Assembly: GCF_016592575.1 (NCBI RefSeq)
Contig: NZ_AP017470.1
Location: 1,139,471 to 1,203,470, forward strand
Length of the DNA stretch: 64,000 nt
Reading direction: 5' to 3'
Source: Thermotomaculum hydrothermale
GTDB taxonomy: Bacteria > Acidobacteriota > Holophagae > Thermotomaculales > Thermotomaculaceae
The position numbers were made by a program, and so were the translations under genes. Positions 37,607 through 45,737 of this stretch are shown here, piece by piece; positions within the stretch are counted from its first letter, which is position 1; each line of letters starts with the position of its first letter. The notes under the pieces were generated by a model. The model had not been told where the DNA came from and searched no databases. It saw only the letters and a program-made list of their open reading frames with translations.

Positions 37607-37644
37607 TGACTAAAATTCGCCATTTTGACTAAATTTCGTCATTT
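37607..37644. promoter_or_regulatory. two tandem activator-binding dyads between divergent sigma-54 promoters
   Basis: Two head-to-tail 19-base repeats (37607-37625 and 37626-37644, two mismatches between them). The second contains the near-palindrome TGACTAAATTTCGTCA and the first the weaker TGACTAAAATTCGCCA. They centre about 88 and 107 bases upstream of the predicted porin start and about 75 and 94 bases upstream of the sensor-operon start. That is a typical enhancer distance for an NtrC-type activator, and the nearby activator gene is the obvious candidate binder. Confidence 0.75.
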
Positions 37645-37682
37645 TTTTCTATCAAAAAGCTTTGATAAGGTAAAATTATACC

Positions 37683-37699
37683 AGGCATAATTCTTGCGG
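37683..37699 (+). promoter_or_regulatory. sigma-54 (-24/-12) promoter of the sensor operon
   Basis: AGGCATAATTCTTGCGG: GG at 37684-37685 and GC at 37696-37697, 10 bases apart. The predicted start near 37709 leaves a leader of about 32 bases to the ATG at 37741. Confidence 0.75.
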
Positions 37700-37740
37700 A
37701 GTTGTTTATGAGAAATGAAAAGATTGAGAAGGGGAAATAT

Positions 37741-38640
37741 ATGAAAAAATTTTTTGGTCTTTTAATTTTGATTTTCATATTAACCATCTCTCTTCTATCA
37801 TTTATTGCATACAATTTTCTTACCGACATATCATACATGGAAGGTTTTAAAACAACCCCCCCCTCAACAACAAAAATCAGCAAAAAAATAATTAAAATTG
37901 GGGTTGTCTCAAGGTATTCTCCTTCCCTTATCTACGATGGATACCAGCCTATAATAGATTATCTAAACGAAAATACAAACTACTATTTTGAACTTGTGCT
38001 CAGCAAAAACTATCATGAAACAGTTTCAAAACTGAAAAATAAAGAAATTGACCTGGCTTTTTTAGGGGATATGGTTTTTATTGCAAACAGAAAAAAGTTA
38101 AACCTGATTCCCGTAGTGTGCCCTGTAAACAAAGAAGGTAAGCCATATTTAAGAGTGGTTCTTATAACAAAAGATGATTCACAAATAAATAACTTTTGTG
38201 ATTTAAACGGTAAGAAATTGGCTCTACCCTCAGAATCTTCATTCTCCTTTAAATGGGGAATATTAAAAACAAAAAAATGCGGTATTCAGGTGAAAATCAA
38301 GAAATTCAACTTCCACCATACTGTTGTGCTTCAGGTATTAAACGGCGTTTGTGCCGCAGGAGTGGTCAGAGAATATGTTGCTGAAGAATTTAAGGAAAAG
38401 GGGATAAAGCTTGCTGATTTTTCTCCCCCTATTCCCTCTCCCCCCCTCGTTGCCCTTTCTTCAACAGATAAACAAATAATAAAAGAGGTAAGAAAAAAAT
38501 TGCTTAAATTTAAAGGAATTAAAAACAGCAACAGGTTGATAGACAAAGAATTCTATTATGGATTTACTATTCCTGAAAAATCACTGTATTTAAAGTTTGA
38601 AAACTATTTGAAAAAAAACGGGATTGTTTATGAGAAGTAA
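37741..38640 (+). CDS. PhnD-like periplasmic phosphate/phosphonate-binding protein, sensor partner
   Basis: The 299-residue protein has an N-terminal hydrophobic segment that could be a signal peptide or anchor (residues 5-27), a Pro/Thr-rich stretch over a C8 tract, then a PhnD-type binding domain: 'IKIGVVSRYSPSLIYDGYQPIIDYL', 'EIDLAFLGDMVFIA' and 'CAAGVVREYV'. PhnD-like proteins bind phosphate, phosphite or phosphonates. No permease follows; instead a histidine kinase gene overlaps it by 11 bases, so it is probably a ligand sensor that signals to the kinase. The ATG at 37741 is chosen for its AGGGG site and because upstream start codons lie at or before the predicted transcription start. 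Confidence 0.85.
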   Translation: MKKFFGLLILIFILTISLLSFIAYNFLTDISYMEGFKTTPPSTTKISKKIIKIGVVSRYSPSLIYDGYQPIIDYLNENTNYYFELVLSKNYHETVSKLKNKEIDLAFLGDMVFIANRKKLNLIPVVCPVNKEGKPYLRVVLITKDDSQINNFCDLNGKKLALPSESSFSFKWGILKTKKCGIQVKIKKFNFHHTVVLQVLNGVCAAGVVREYVAEEFKEKGIKLADFSPPIPSPPLVALSSTDKQIIKEVRKKLLKFKGIKNSNRLIDKEFYYGFTIPEKSLYLKFENYLKKNGIVYEK

Positions 38641-40093
38641 TATACTTTCAAGCATAAAAACAAAACTTTTTGTCTTCCTTGGATTTACCCTAACCTTTTT
38701 CCTTTTTTTAATCTTTATATACTTTGGTTTTATCTGGAAAAAACTCATTGTAAGAAACTATGTTAACGCTATAAAATCAACTGCAAGGGCATTTGCTGTT
38801 GATGTGAAAAATAAACTGATACTTAAACAGAACAAACTTGAAAAAAGTGAGGATATTCTTGCAGGGGAAATATTAGCTTTTTTGAAAGACGAAAAAGATG
38901 CACTCTTTATTGCTGTTTATTCTCCTTCAGGTAAAGTTTTAATCTCAAGCGAAAAAATACCTAAAATCAAATTAAATGAAGCAAAAGAATTAAGCAAAAA
39001 CATTAAAGATATTTCAGTAAGAATCTATAAAAACCATTCTTATGGGTGGATAGGGGAATGTTATTATCCAATAAAATCAGGGGAAAAGGAATTAGGAATA
39101 CTTCACATAGGAATGAATGCCTCTTACCTTGCAAACGAGGTAAAATTTGTCTCAAAAATGTTTTACATCTCAACATTATTTATCCTGCTTTTCGTAATCT
39201 TAATCATTTACATTGTAACTGAAAAATTTACCCGCTCTATAATTACACTTTCCAATTTGCTTGAGGATATTGATGTGGAAAAAGACAGGTTTGTGAAATT
39301 CCCTGAATTTAAAGACGAAACAGGATTAATATCCAGAAAGCTAAATGAACTTCAAAATAAGATTGGCAAAGCAAAGGAAAATGTTAAAATTGCTGAAAGA
39401 AAAATACTTCAGGCTGAAAAATTAGCAAGTATAGGAAGGCTTGCTTCTGGAGTAGCTCATGAAATTAACAATCCCTTAAATGGAATTAAACATTGTATCA
39501 CCCTTATTAAAGAAAACCCTGAAGACAGAGAAACAAACAAAGAATATATTGATTTAATCAACGAAGGAGTGGATTATATCAGCGAAATTGTAAAAAAATT
39601 GCTTGAGTTTGCAAGGAGCTCTCAAAAAGATACAACAAAAGTTTTGTTAAAAGAATGCCTGGATTCAGTACTTTCCTTAATTGACTATCACCTAAACAAA
39701 GAAAGCATTGAAATAAACAAGAAAATTGACGAAAAAGAATATATTGTTTCAGGGAACAAAGTTTTAATACAGGAAGTTATAATGAATGTACTTCAAAACT
39801 CTATTGATGCCCTAAAGACAAGAGAAAACAAAAAGATTACATTATTAACAAAAGAAGAAAATGAAAAAATCATTCTTGAAATTAAAGACAATGGTAGAGG
39901 AATAGAAAAAGAATATTTAACTCAAATATTTGACCCATTTTTCACAACAAAGCCTGTAGGAGAAGGTACTGGCCTTGGATTGTATGTTGCTTTAGGAATT
40001 ATGAAAACACTCAAAGGTGACATAAAAATTGAAAGTGAAAAAGATAAGTACACAAAAGTAACTTTAATATTTAAGAAAGGGGACAAGAATTGA
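38630..40093 (+). CDS. membrane sensor histidine kinase
   Basis: The 487-residue kinase has two membrane helices (about 11-33 and 175-197) around a periplasmic sensor domain of about 140 residues, a HAMP-like linker and a kinase core. H-box: 'GRLASGVAHEINNPLNGIKH' (about 268). Then 'VLQNSIDAL' (N-box), 'IKDNGRGIE' (G1), 'FDPFFTTKPVGEGTGLGLYV' (F/G2). It should autophosphorylate on His and pass phosphate to the response regulator encoded next. The periplasmic domain may contact the PhnD-like protein. ATG 38630 overlaps that gene. Confidence 0.92.
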   Translation: MRSNILSSIKTKLFVFLGFTLTFFLFLIFIYFGFIWKKLIVRNYVNAIKSTARAFAVDVKNKLILKQNKLEKSEDILAGEILAFLKDEKDALFIAVYSPSGKVLISSEKIPKIKLNEAKELSKNIKDISVRIYKNHSYGWIGECYYPIKSGEKELGILHIGMNASYLANEVKFVSKMFYISTLFILLFVILIIYIVTEKFTRSIITLSNLLEDIDVEKDRFVKFPEFKDETGLISRKLNELQNKIGKAKENVKIAERKILQAEKLASIGRLASGVAHEINNPLNGIKHCITLIKENPEDRETNKEYIDLINEGVDYISEIVKKLLEFARSSQKDTTKVLLKECLDSVLSLIDYHLNKESIEINKKIDEKEYIVSGNKVLIQEVIMNVLQNSIDALKTRENKKITLLTKEENEKIILEIKDNGRGIEKEYLTQIFDPFFTTKPVGEGTGLGLYVALGIMKTLKGDIKIESEKDKYTKVTLIFKKGDKN

Positions 40094-41415
40094 GAATTTT
40101 AATTGTGGAAGACGATAAAATAAATAGAATTGCCCTGAAAAATGCTTTAACAAAAAACGGTTACACCGTAGATGTGGCTGAAAACGGGAATGAAGGAGGG
40201 CACAAAATTCAGGAAAACAATTACCACCTGGTAATTACAGATTTAAAACTACCTGGATTTGACGGAATAAAGGTGCTTGAAATTGCCAAAAAAAAGAATA
40301 AAGAATGCTTTGTCATTGTAATAACTGGATATGCAACTGTGGAAACAGCGGTTAAAGCTTTAAAATTAGGAGCTTACGATTATTTAATAAAACCATACCC
40401 ACTTGAAGAATTAATGAACAAAGTAAAGCAGATTGAGGAGTATCTTAAAATAAAAGAAGAAAATGAAAAGTTAAAAAGAGAGGCTCAAAGTTTGAAAACT
40501 CCCGACTTTGTTGGAGAATCTGATAAAATTAAAAAATTACTTAACCAGGCAAAAATCGTTGCTGAAACTGACGCAACTGTGCTAATTGAAGGAGAAAGCG
40601 GAACAGGTAAGGAAGTGCTTGCAAGGACAATTCATAATTTTAGCGAAAGGAAAGACAAACCCTTCGTCGGAATAAACTGCTCTGCAATTCCAGATTCACT
40701 TTTTGAATCAGAGTTATTTGGTTACAAAAAGGGGGCATTTACAGGCGCCGTATCGGACAAAAAGGGGTTTTTTGAAATAGCAAGCGGGGGTACTCTGTTT
40801 ATTGATGATATTGATGATATGCCTAAAAATGTTCAGGTAAAGATTTTAAGGGTAATTCAGGAGAGGGAAATTTTCCCTGTTGGCTCTGAATTCCCGGTAA
40901 AAATTGACATTAGAATTATAAGTGCAACAAAAAAACCCCTTGGGGAACTTGTTAAAAAAGGGAAATTCAGGGAAGATTTGTTTTATAGATTAAATGTTGT
41001 TAACCTGAAATTACCCCCTCTAAGGGAGAGAAAAGAGGACATCCCCTTACTTATCAAGCATTTTATAAACAAATACAATGGAAATGAAACTACAGAAAAA
41101 ATCATAGAAAAACATATAGATGTTTTAATGGCATACAATTGGCCGGGAAACATAAGGGAATTGGAAAACTTTGTCCAGAGAATATGCGCTTTCCCTGAGT
41201 TTCCATATAATTACTTTGAAAAAACAGATGAAAACAGTGCTATTTTTGACGGAAAAATCCCCCTTGACGAATATATTAGCAAAAGAGAAAGGGAGATAAT
41301 CTTAAATAGCCTTGAAAAATTCAACTGGAATATTTCAAAAACAGCGGAATTTTTGAAAATCCCAAGAACAACATTAAGAAGCAAAATGCAAAAATACGGG
41401 ATAAAAAAAGTTTAA
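40090..41415 (+). CDS. NtrC-family sigma-54-dependent response regulator
   Basis: The 441-residue protein has a receiver domain (acceptor Asp in 'ITDLKLPGFDG'), a central AAA+ domain with Walker A 'EGESGTGKEVLA' and 'GAFTGAVSDKKG' (the sigma-54 contact loop), and a C-terminal Fis-type helix-turn-helix ('WNISKTAEFLKIPRTTLRSKMQKY'). The TTG start overlaps the kinase stop codon. It is the likely activator of the two sigma-54 promoters next to it. It ends tail-to-tail with the radical SAM gene, with stop codons overlapping. Confidence 0.95.
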   Translation: MRILIVEDDKINRIALKNALTKNGYTVDVAENGNEGGHKIQENNYHLVITDLKLPGFDGIKVLEIAKKKNKECFVIVITGYATVETAVKALKLGAYDYLIKPYPLEELMNKVKQIEEYLKIKEENEKLKREAQSLKTPDFVGESDKIKKLLNQAKIVAETDATVLIEGESGTGKEVLARTIHNFSERKDKPFVGINCSAIPDSLFESELFGYKKGAFTGAVSDKKGFFEIASGGTLFIDDIDDMPKNVQVKILRVIQEREIFPVGSEFPVKIDIRIISATKKPLGELVKKGKFREDLFYRLNVVNLKLPPLRERKEDIPLLIKHFINKYNGNETTEKIIEKHIDVLMAYNWPGNIRELENFVQRICAFPEFPYNYFEKTDENSAIFDGKIPLDEYISKREREIILNSLEKFNWNISKTAEFLKIPRTTLRSKMQKYGIKKV

Positions 41416-42470
41416 AATAGGATTTTCATCTTTTCTTTTGAAAGGTAATTTTGGGGAAAAACCAATTCCCAGACATTTTTATCTTCCATGCAGAAATAAA
41501 TAGGTGTATCAGGGGATTTTTTGGAGACAAAATCAATCAATCTTCTGTAAAACTTTATCCTTTCAGGAAATAAATACCTGTATTTCCCATCGCTGCACTT
41601 AACAAACTCACCGTCAAGCAAACGAGATTTTTCAAACCTGTTTTCAACATACCACTTTAAATCAGGCTCATACCTGAAGCCTGCCATTGAAAGCCAGGCA
41701 AGTTTTTTGTGTATTTTGAAGACATCCTCAAGCATTTCAATATACAAACTTTGCGCATCTGGATAAAAGATTATCGGGTCTAAGTGAAATGAAACAAGAT
41801 AGCCTTTGTGAGCAGAATGCCTGCTTGAATCAAGTCTCTCTTTTAAGGATGCAACAAGCTTTTCCTCATTATCAATTATTTTTTGAGGGGCAATTGTCCA
41901 GCCTATTACAACCTTTGCCTTTCTTTCCTTTAAATCAGGAAGAGAGTAAACATTATTGCTTTTTGTCTTTAATTCAAGCATTGCATTTGGATAGCTTTCA
42001 AAAAAATCAATCAATTTGTTTGCAAAACCTGTTATAGGTTCTAATGCAAGGCTATCCGACAACTCTCCAGTGCCAATTCTTATAAACCTTCCATCTTTTA
42101 AAATTCCGTCAAGCTCTGAAAATAAGTCTTCAACATTTACAGCAAACCTTATAGCCCTGAAGTTAAGATAACTCTGCAAAAAACAGTATGAGCAGTCAAA
42201 AGGGCAATTTGTTGTCTGGTCAATTACATAGTAATTGCAGCATATTTTCCCCCTTGTGCCGGGGCACTTTCTAAAAAAATCACCTTTGAAAACGGTTAAA
42301 ACAAGATGAGACTTTCCCTCTTTTATGTCATCCTTTAAAAAAGCCTCAATTTTTTCCCTGTAATACTCTTCGTCAGGTATTATTTCAGGCTCAATCTCTG
42401 CTTTTTCGCATATTTCAAAGGAATAGGGATATTTTTTCGCCTCTTCTGTTATAAAAATCCTTTTAATCAT
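41412..42470 (-). CDS. radical SAM protein, spore photoproduct lyase-like
   Basis: The 352-residue protein has the radical SAM cluster motif as 'TTNCPFDCSYCFLQ' (CxxxCxxC, about residue 90) and the preceding 'KCPGTRGKICCNYYVID' typical of the spore photoproduct lyase family. The length fits that family. Spore photoproduct lyase repairs a thymine dimer in spores. Nothing here suggests sporulation, so the substrate is likely different. It lies next to a ParB-like gene whose broken C-terminus overlaps its start. Confidence 0.85.
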   Translation of the reverse strand: MIKRIFITEEAKKYPYSFEICEKAEIEPEIIPDEEYYREKIEAFLKDDIKEGKSHLVLTVFKGDFFRKCPGTRGKICCNYYVIDQTTNCPFDCSYCFLQSYLNFRAIRFAVNVEDLFSELDGILKDGRFIRIGTGELSDSLALEPITGFANKLIDFFESYPNAMLELKTKSNNVYSLPDLKERKAKVVIGWTIAPQKIIDNEEKLVASLKERLDSSRHSAHKGYLVSFHLDPIIFYPDAQSLYIEMLEDVFKIHKKLAWLSMAGFRYEPDLKWYVENRFEKSRLLDGEFVKCSDGKYRYLFPERIKFYRRLIDFVSKKSPDTPIYFCMEDKNVWELVFPQNYLSKEKMKILF

Positions 42471-42583
42471 TACCCTTTGCCTTTTTTAAAAATTCCCATA
42501 ATTTTTTATCGTTTTTTATTTTTTCAAGTATTTCTTTTCCATTGTCAATATCTGCCTGCTCAGAAATTTTTAAGAAAAGGAAA
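42463..42583 (-). other. out-of-frame continuation of the ParB-like gene
   Basis: On the minus strand, one frame away from the ParB-like gene, an open stretch of about 40 codons continues from the T7 tract at 42587-42581. It reads '..FLKISEQADIDNGKEI' and '..IKNDKKLWEFLKKAKGND' before a stop that overlaps the start of the radical SAM gene by 8 bases. Its charged, helical composition looks coding. One extra T in the tract would join it to the gene. Confidence 0.6.
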
Positions 42584-43340
42584 AAAAGCCTGCCTCCATA
42601 TCCTTTGGAAAGTTAAGATAGCCTTTGTATTTTGATAAAATTTCATTTAATTCATCTTTAAATTCAGAGTATTTTGGAGAGCGAATCCTTTCAAGGCACA
42701 AAACAAAATCCTCTTCTTTGCATTTTTTAGCAATTTCTTTAAAATCAATACTATCCCTCTTTCTTATGTAAAACATTAAATCGTATGCAATTTGCATTCT
42801 TGAAAATGATAACCTTTTTTCTTTAAAGACTTTTGCAAGAAAAACCTGGTTTTCTTTATCTTCTCTTGAAAGGGAAAGGGCAAATGATATAGGAGATTTT
42901 TTGCTTTCAAGCAATGAGAATAACTCTTTATCTAAATCAAAAATTTTAAAACAATCGTAAACAACCGAAACCTTTTTTGCAAATTTTAAAACAGGATTGA
43001 GTTTTTTAACTATAAACTCTTCTGAAAAATTAAAATACTCAACTGCAAATTTAATAACCCTTGCCTTTTCAAACTCAGAATAAGGATTTACAAGCATATT
43101 CAATTCAACTGATTTTAAAAAGGCTTTCTTACTGTCTTCTTCAATAATTGCCGGGATTTTATCCTCTTTTGAAAAATTTAACCTTGAAAAACCATCAATC
43201 AGCGTAAAATCATTTAAAAGAATTACAGGAGAGACAATCCCGAATTCTCGTACAGATTTTGCAATTGAATTATTTAACTCACTTCTTATTCTAAATTTTT
43301 CATTTATAACAATTCTGTCTTTTTCAATATATTGAATCAT
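42570..43340 (-). CDS. ParB N-terminal-domain-like protein, probably C-terminally frameshifted
   Basis: The 256-residue protein begins with a ParB/Spo0J-like nucleotide-binding pattern: a basic-residue strand, 'SIAKSVREFGIVSPVILLNDFTLIDGFSRL' (about residues 27-55) and 'IPAIIEED'. The rest is helical and unlike ParB's DNA-binding half. It ends in '..GFFSFS' right after a T7 run, and a plausible 40-residue tail lies in the next frame, so the intact protein would be about 295 residues. It is not near a parA. The adjacent radical SAM gene suggests a DNA-related role, but this is uncertain. It follows smpB by 4 bases. Confidence 0.7.
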   Translation of the reverse strand: MIQYIEKDRIVINEKFRIRSELNNSIAKSVREFGIVSPVILLNDFTLIDGFSRLNFSKEDKIPAIIEEDSKKAFLKSVELNMLVNPYSEFEKARVIKFAVEYFNFSEEFIVKKLNPVLKFAKKVSVVYDCFKIFDLDKELFSLLESKKSPISFALSLSREDKENQVFLAKVFKEKRLSFSRMQIAYDLMFYIRKRDSIDFKEIAKKCKEEDFVLCLERIRSPKYSEFKDELNEILSKYKGYLNFPKDMEAGFFSFS

Positions 43341-43344
43341 TTAT

Positions 43345-43803
43345 CTATTTGAAGAGCCCTTTCTTTAACTCACTTCTTACCATTCTCTCTAAATCCCTCT
43401 TTCTCTCAGTCTCCCTTTTATCGTAAAGCTTTTTACCCCTTGCAAGAGCAATTTCAACCTTGATAACCTTTCCTTTAAGATAAAAAGCAAGGGGAATAAT
43501 TGTGTACCCCTTTTCTTTAATTTTGCCTATTAACCTTCTTAACTCGTTTTTGTGGAGAAGTAATTTCCTGTCCCTTTCAGGGTCATGGTTAAAGGTTGGA
43601 GATGCGTGTTTATATGGAGCAATATATAGCCCTTTAATATACAATTCTCCGTTATCAAAATCGCAGTAAGAATCTTTAAAACTAATTTTACCTTCCCTAC
43701 ATGACTTTACTTCAGTCCCTGTTAAAACAATACCAGCCTCAATTTTTTCCTCAATAAAGTAATTATGATAGGCTTTTTTATTTTTTGCCAGAATCTTTAC
43801 CAT
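43345..43803 (-). CDS. smpB: SsrA-binding protein SmpB
   Basis: The 152-residue protein is SmpB: 'NKKAYHNYFIEEKIEAGIVLTGTEVKS' at the start, 'LLLHKNELRRL' and 'LARGKKLYDKRETERKRD' at the end. It binds tmRNA and delivers it to stalled ribosomes. The tmRNA gene is not in this window. The ATG overlaps the upstream HD-GYP gene by 26 bases. An AAGGAG lies only one base before the ATG, closer than usual. Confidence 0.95.
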   Translation of the reverse strand: MVKILAKNKKAYHNYFIEEKIEAGIVLTGTEVKSCREGKISFKDSYCDFDNGELYIKGLYIAPYKHASPTFNHDPERDRKLLLHKNELRRLIGKIKEKGYTIIPLAFYLKGKVIKVEIALARGKKLYDKRETERKRDLERMVRSELKKGLFK

Positions 43804-45349
43804 TCTCCTTATTCATCCTTTCTTTAACTACTGACTCAAGAGCAACAACAAGTTCAGGGTCAAATTGGTCTCCTGCATTCTTTCTCAACTCTTCTATTGC
43901 CTCCTTTAAGGAGAGGGTTTCTTTATAACTATCTTCCCCTGTCATTGTTTCAAACGCTTCAGCAACTGCTATAACCCTTGCTCCTAAAGGAATTTCCTCT
44001 CCCTTTAAGCCTTCAGGATACCCAAAACCATCATACCTCTCATGATGGTACTTTATCATATCCTTCACTTCCTCAGGCATTCTTATTTTACTTAAAAATT
44101 TCATACAAACAAGGGTATGTTGCCTTATTTTCTCAACATCCTCTTCAGTTAAATATAATTTTTCATATAGGTTTGAATCAATAAGAAGAATACCAATATC
44201 GTGAAGCAATGCTGCTATTGTAACTGAATCTATAAAATCCATATCATCACTTACTTTTTCAGCAATTAGTCTTGCATATTTTGCAGTATTTAAAGAGTGT
44301 CTTTCAAAAACCTCAGACTTCTTTTTTGAAAGTTCAAGAAGGTTTAAAATAAGCCCTATAAATGTTTCATTGCACCTGTAATCCCTGAAAAGCCTTTCAA
44401 AATAAGAGGTAAGCATTTTGTTGTAATTGCTTATGTGAACAAGTTCTTCTGCATCAAAATATACACTTGAGTTTCTCAACAAACAAAGATGCACCCTTAA
44501 AGTTCTTTTATCTGCAATTTTCACTGTATAAAAGGTTTTAGGAACATCCCTTATCTCATCACCTCTTAATTTTCCATAAAAAAATTGGGAATAACTCTCT
44601 CCCTTTGAATAATCGTAAGGAAATAAATCCTTTAACGAACTCATTAAGGCTTTTTTGCCTCTAATGCTTATAGGAGCTTTGCTGTAAACAAGGTTTATAC
44701 TGTTGTTTCCTATTCCAATTGACAAAAATGCTATGTCGTAATTCACAGCAGAGGCAAAAACCTCTGCTGAAGAAACAAAAAAATCACTAATTACAGGTAT
44801 ATACTTTTTAAAAGAGGAGAAACGAATTATAATCTCTTTTATAGTTTTTAAATACTCTTCTTTTCTATCTGTTTGTTTCTTTTTCTCTACTGGTTTTTCT
44901 TCTTTTTTATCAAAAAATAAAAGAGTTTCATTAATTTCCTCAACTATTTTCTTTGAGTTTTCCAATGTTTTCTCATCGTATTGCTGCTTAGCCGCTCTGT
45001 TTCTCTCCTCAAGAAAACCGTAGATTTTATCTTTATGGTAAATTGGAGTGATTTGAACATTATAAATAGCATGATCTCTATAGTAATCCTCTACAATTGG
45101 CTCGGTCGAAATGTCATTTATAAAGAATGGAGTTCTTTTTTGTCTCACCAATTCCACAATCGGATGGGAAAAGTCATATACCTTTAAATTAGGATTTAAT
45201 TTCAAATAACCGTAATATGCAATGAGGACAAACTCTCCACTACCCTCATCCATTACATACAACAATGCCCTTGTAGTTTCATTTTTTTCCATACACTGGA
45301 AAATAATCTTTTTAAATGTAATTTCATTTTCTTTTAATTTTTCTATCAC
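43778..45349 (-). CDS. GAF/HD-GYP domain protein, c-di-GMP phosphodiesterase-like
   Basis: The 523-residue protein has an N-terminal GAF-like segment (about 20-130), a central sensory region and an HD-GYP domain at about 350-510 with 'HSLNTAKYARLIA', 'ALLHDIGILLID', 'HHERYDGFGYPEGLKGEEIPLGARVIAVAEAFETM'. The HD pair and GYP triad are intact, so it probably hydrolyses cyclic di-GMP. It starts at GTG 45349 with GGAG 8 bases upstream. That ribosome site lies in a 10-bp inverted repeat (next entry). It is followed by smpB. Confidence 0.9.
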   Translation of the reverse strand: MIEKLKENEITFKKIIFQCMEKNETTRALLYVMDEGSGEFVLIAYYGYLKLNPNLKVYDFSHPIVELVRQKRTPFFINDISTEPIVEDYYRDHAIYNVQITPIYHKDKIYGFLEERNRAAKQQYDEKTLENSKKIVEEINETLLFFDKKEEKPVEKKKQTDRKEEYLKTIKEIIIRFSSFKKYIPVISDFFVSSAEVFASAVNYDIAFLSIGIGNNSINLVYSKAPISIRGKKALMSSLKDLFPYDYSKGESYSQFFYGKLRGDEIRDVPKTFYTVKIADKRTLRVHLCLLRNSSVYFDAEELVHISNYNKMLTSYFERLFRDYRCNETFIGLILNLLELSKKKSEVFERHSLNTAKYARLIAEKVSDDMDFIDSVTIAALLHDIGILLIDSNLYEKLYLTEEDVEKIRQHTLVCMKFLSKIRMPEEVKDMIKYHHERYDGFGYPEGLKGEEIPLGARVIAVAEAFETMTGEDSYKETLSLKEAIEELRKNAGDQFDPELVVALESVVKERMNKENGKDSGKK

Positions 45350-45352
45350 TGC

Positions 45353-45390
45353 TTTCTCCGTATCTATAATTTACACAAATTACGGAGAAA
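45353..45390 (-). promoter_or_regulatory. inverted repeat over the HD-GYP ribosome-binding site
   Basis: A perfect 10-bp inverted repeat (TTTCTCCGTA at 45353-45362 and TACGGAGAAA at 45381-45390) with an 18-base spacer. The GGAG of the HD-GYP ribosome site is part of the arm nearer the start codon. It could be an mRNA hairpin that hides the site or, as the AT-rich spacer contains a -10-like sequence, a repressor operator. Confidence 0.6.
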
Positions 45391-45461
45391 ATGCAAACTT
45401 AACCTTCAAATATATATTCCCACTTTTTTTAGATTAAAATCTATTAAAAAATCTTTGTCTT

Positions 45462-45704
45462 TTAAATATCGTCGCCTGCAGCCATTACATTTGAAGGGTC
45501 AAATGCATGGCAGGGGGTAACCCCATAAACCATTCCACACTCGGGGCACTTTGTTTCAAATGTCTCCATTAAAAATGTATGATTACACTTCTCACAGGTG
45601 ATTTCAAATGGCATTGGCATAAACTGATTTGAAAATCCCATCATTCTCAATTTCATAACAACCTGTTTACCATTTTCAAAACTTCCCATGCATCCATCGT
45701 GCAT
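45462..45704 (-). CDS. small zinc-ribbon protein
   Basis: The 80-residue protein has two CxxC pairs ('CEKC' at about 37-40 and 'CPEC' at about 53-56), a typical zinc ribbon, plus two more cysteines (Cys5 and the one in 'TPCHAFDP'). I do not recognise the family. It is the last gene of the operon with the ABC ATPase, 33 bases downstream, and may be a metal-binding accessory of that system. Confidence 0.75.
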   Translation of the reverse strand: MHDGCMGSFENGKQVVMKLRMMGFSNQFMPMPFEITCEKCNHTFLMETFETKCPECGMVYGVTPCHAFDPSNVMAAGDDI

Positions 45705-45737
45705 AATAAAGCCTCCTTAAAAAAATTAAAATAAATT

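Noticed and set aside
37607-37644. CRISPR-like or tandem repeat array
   Set aside because: There are only two copies with no spacer, each a dyad, between two sigma-54 promoters; a regulatory site explains them better.
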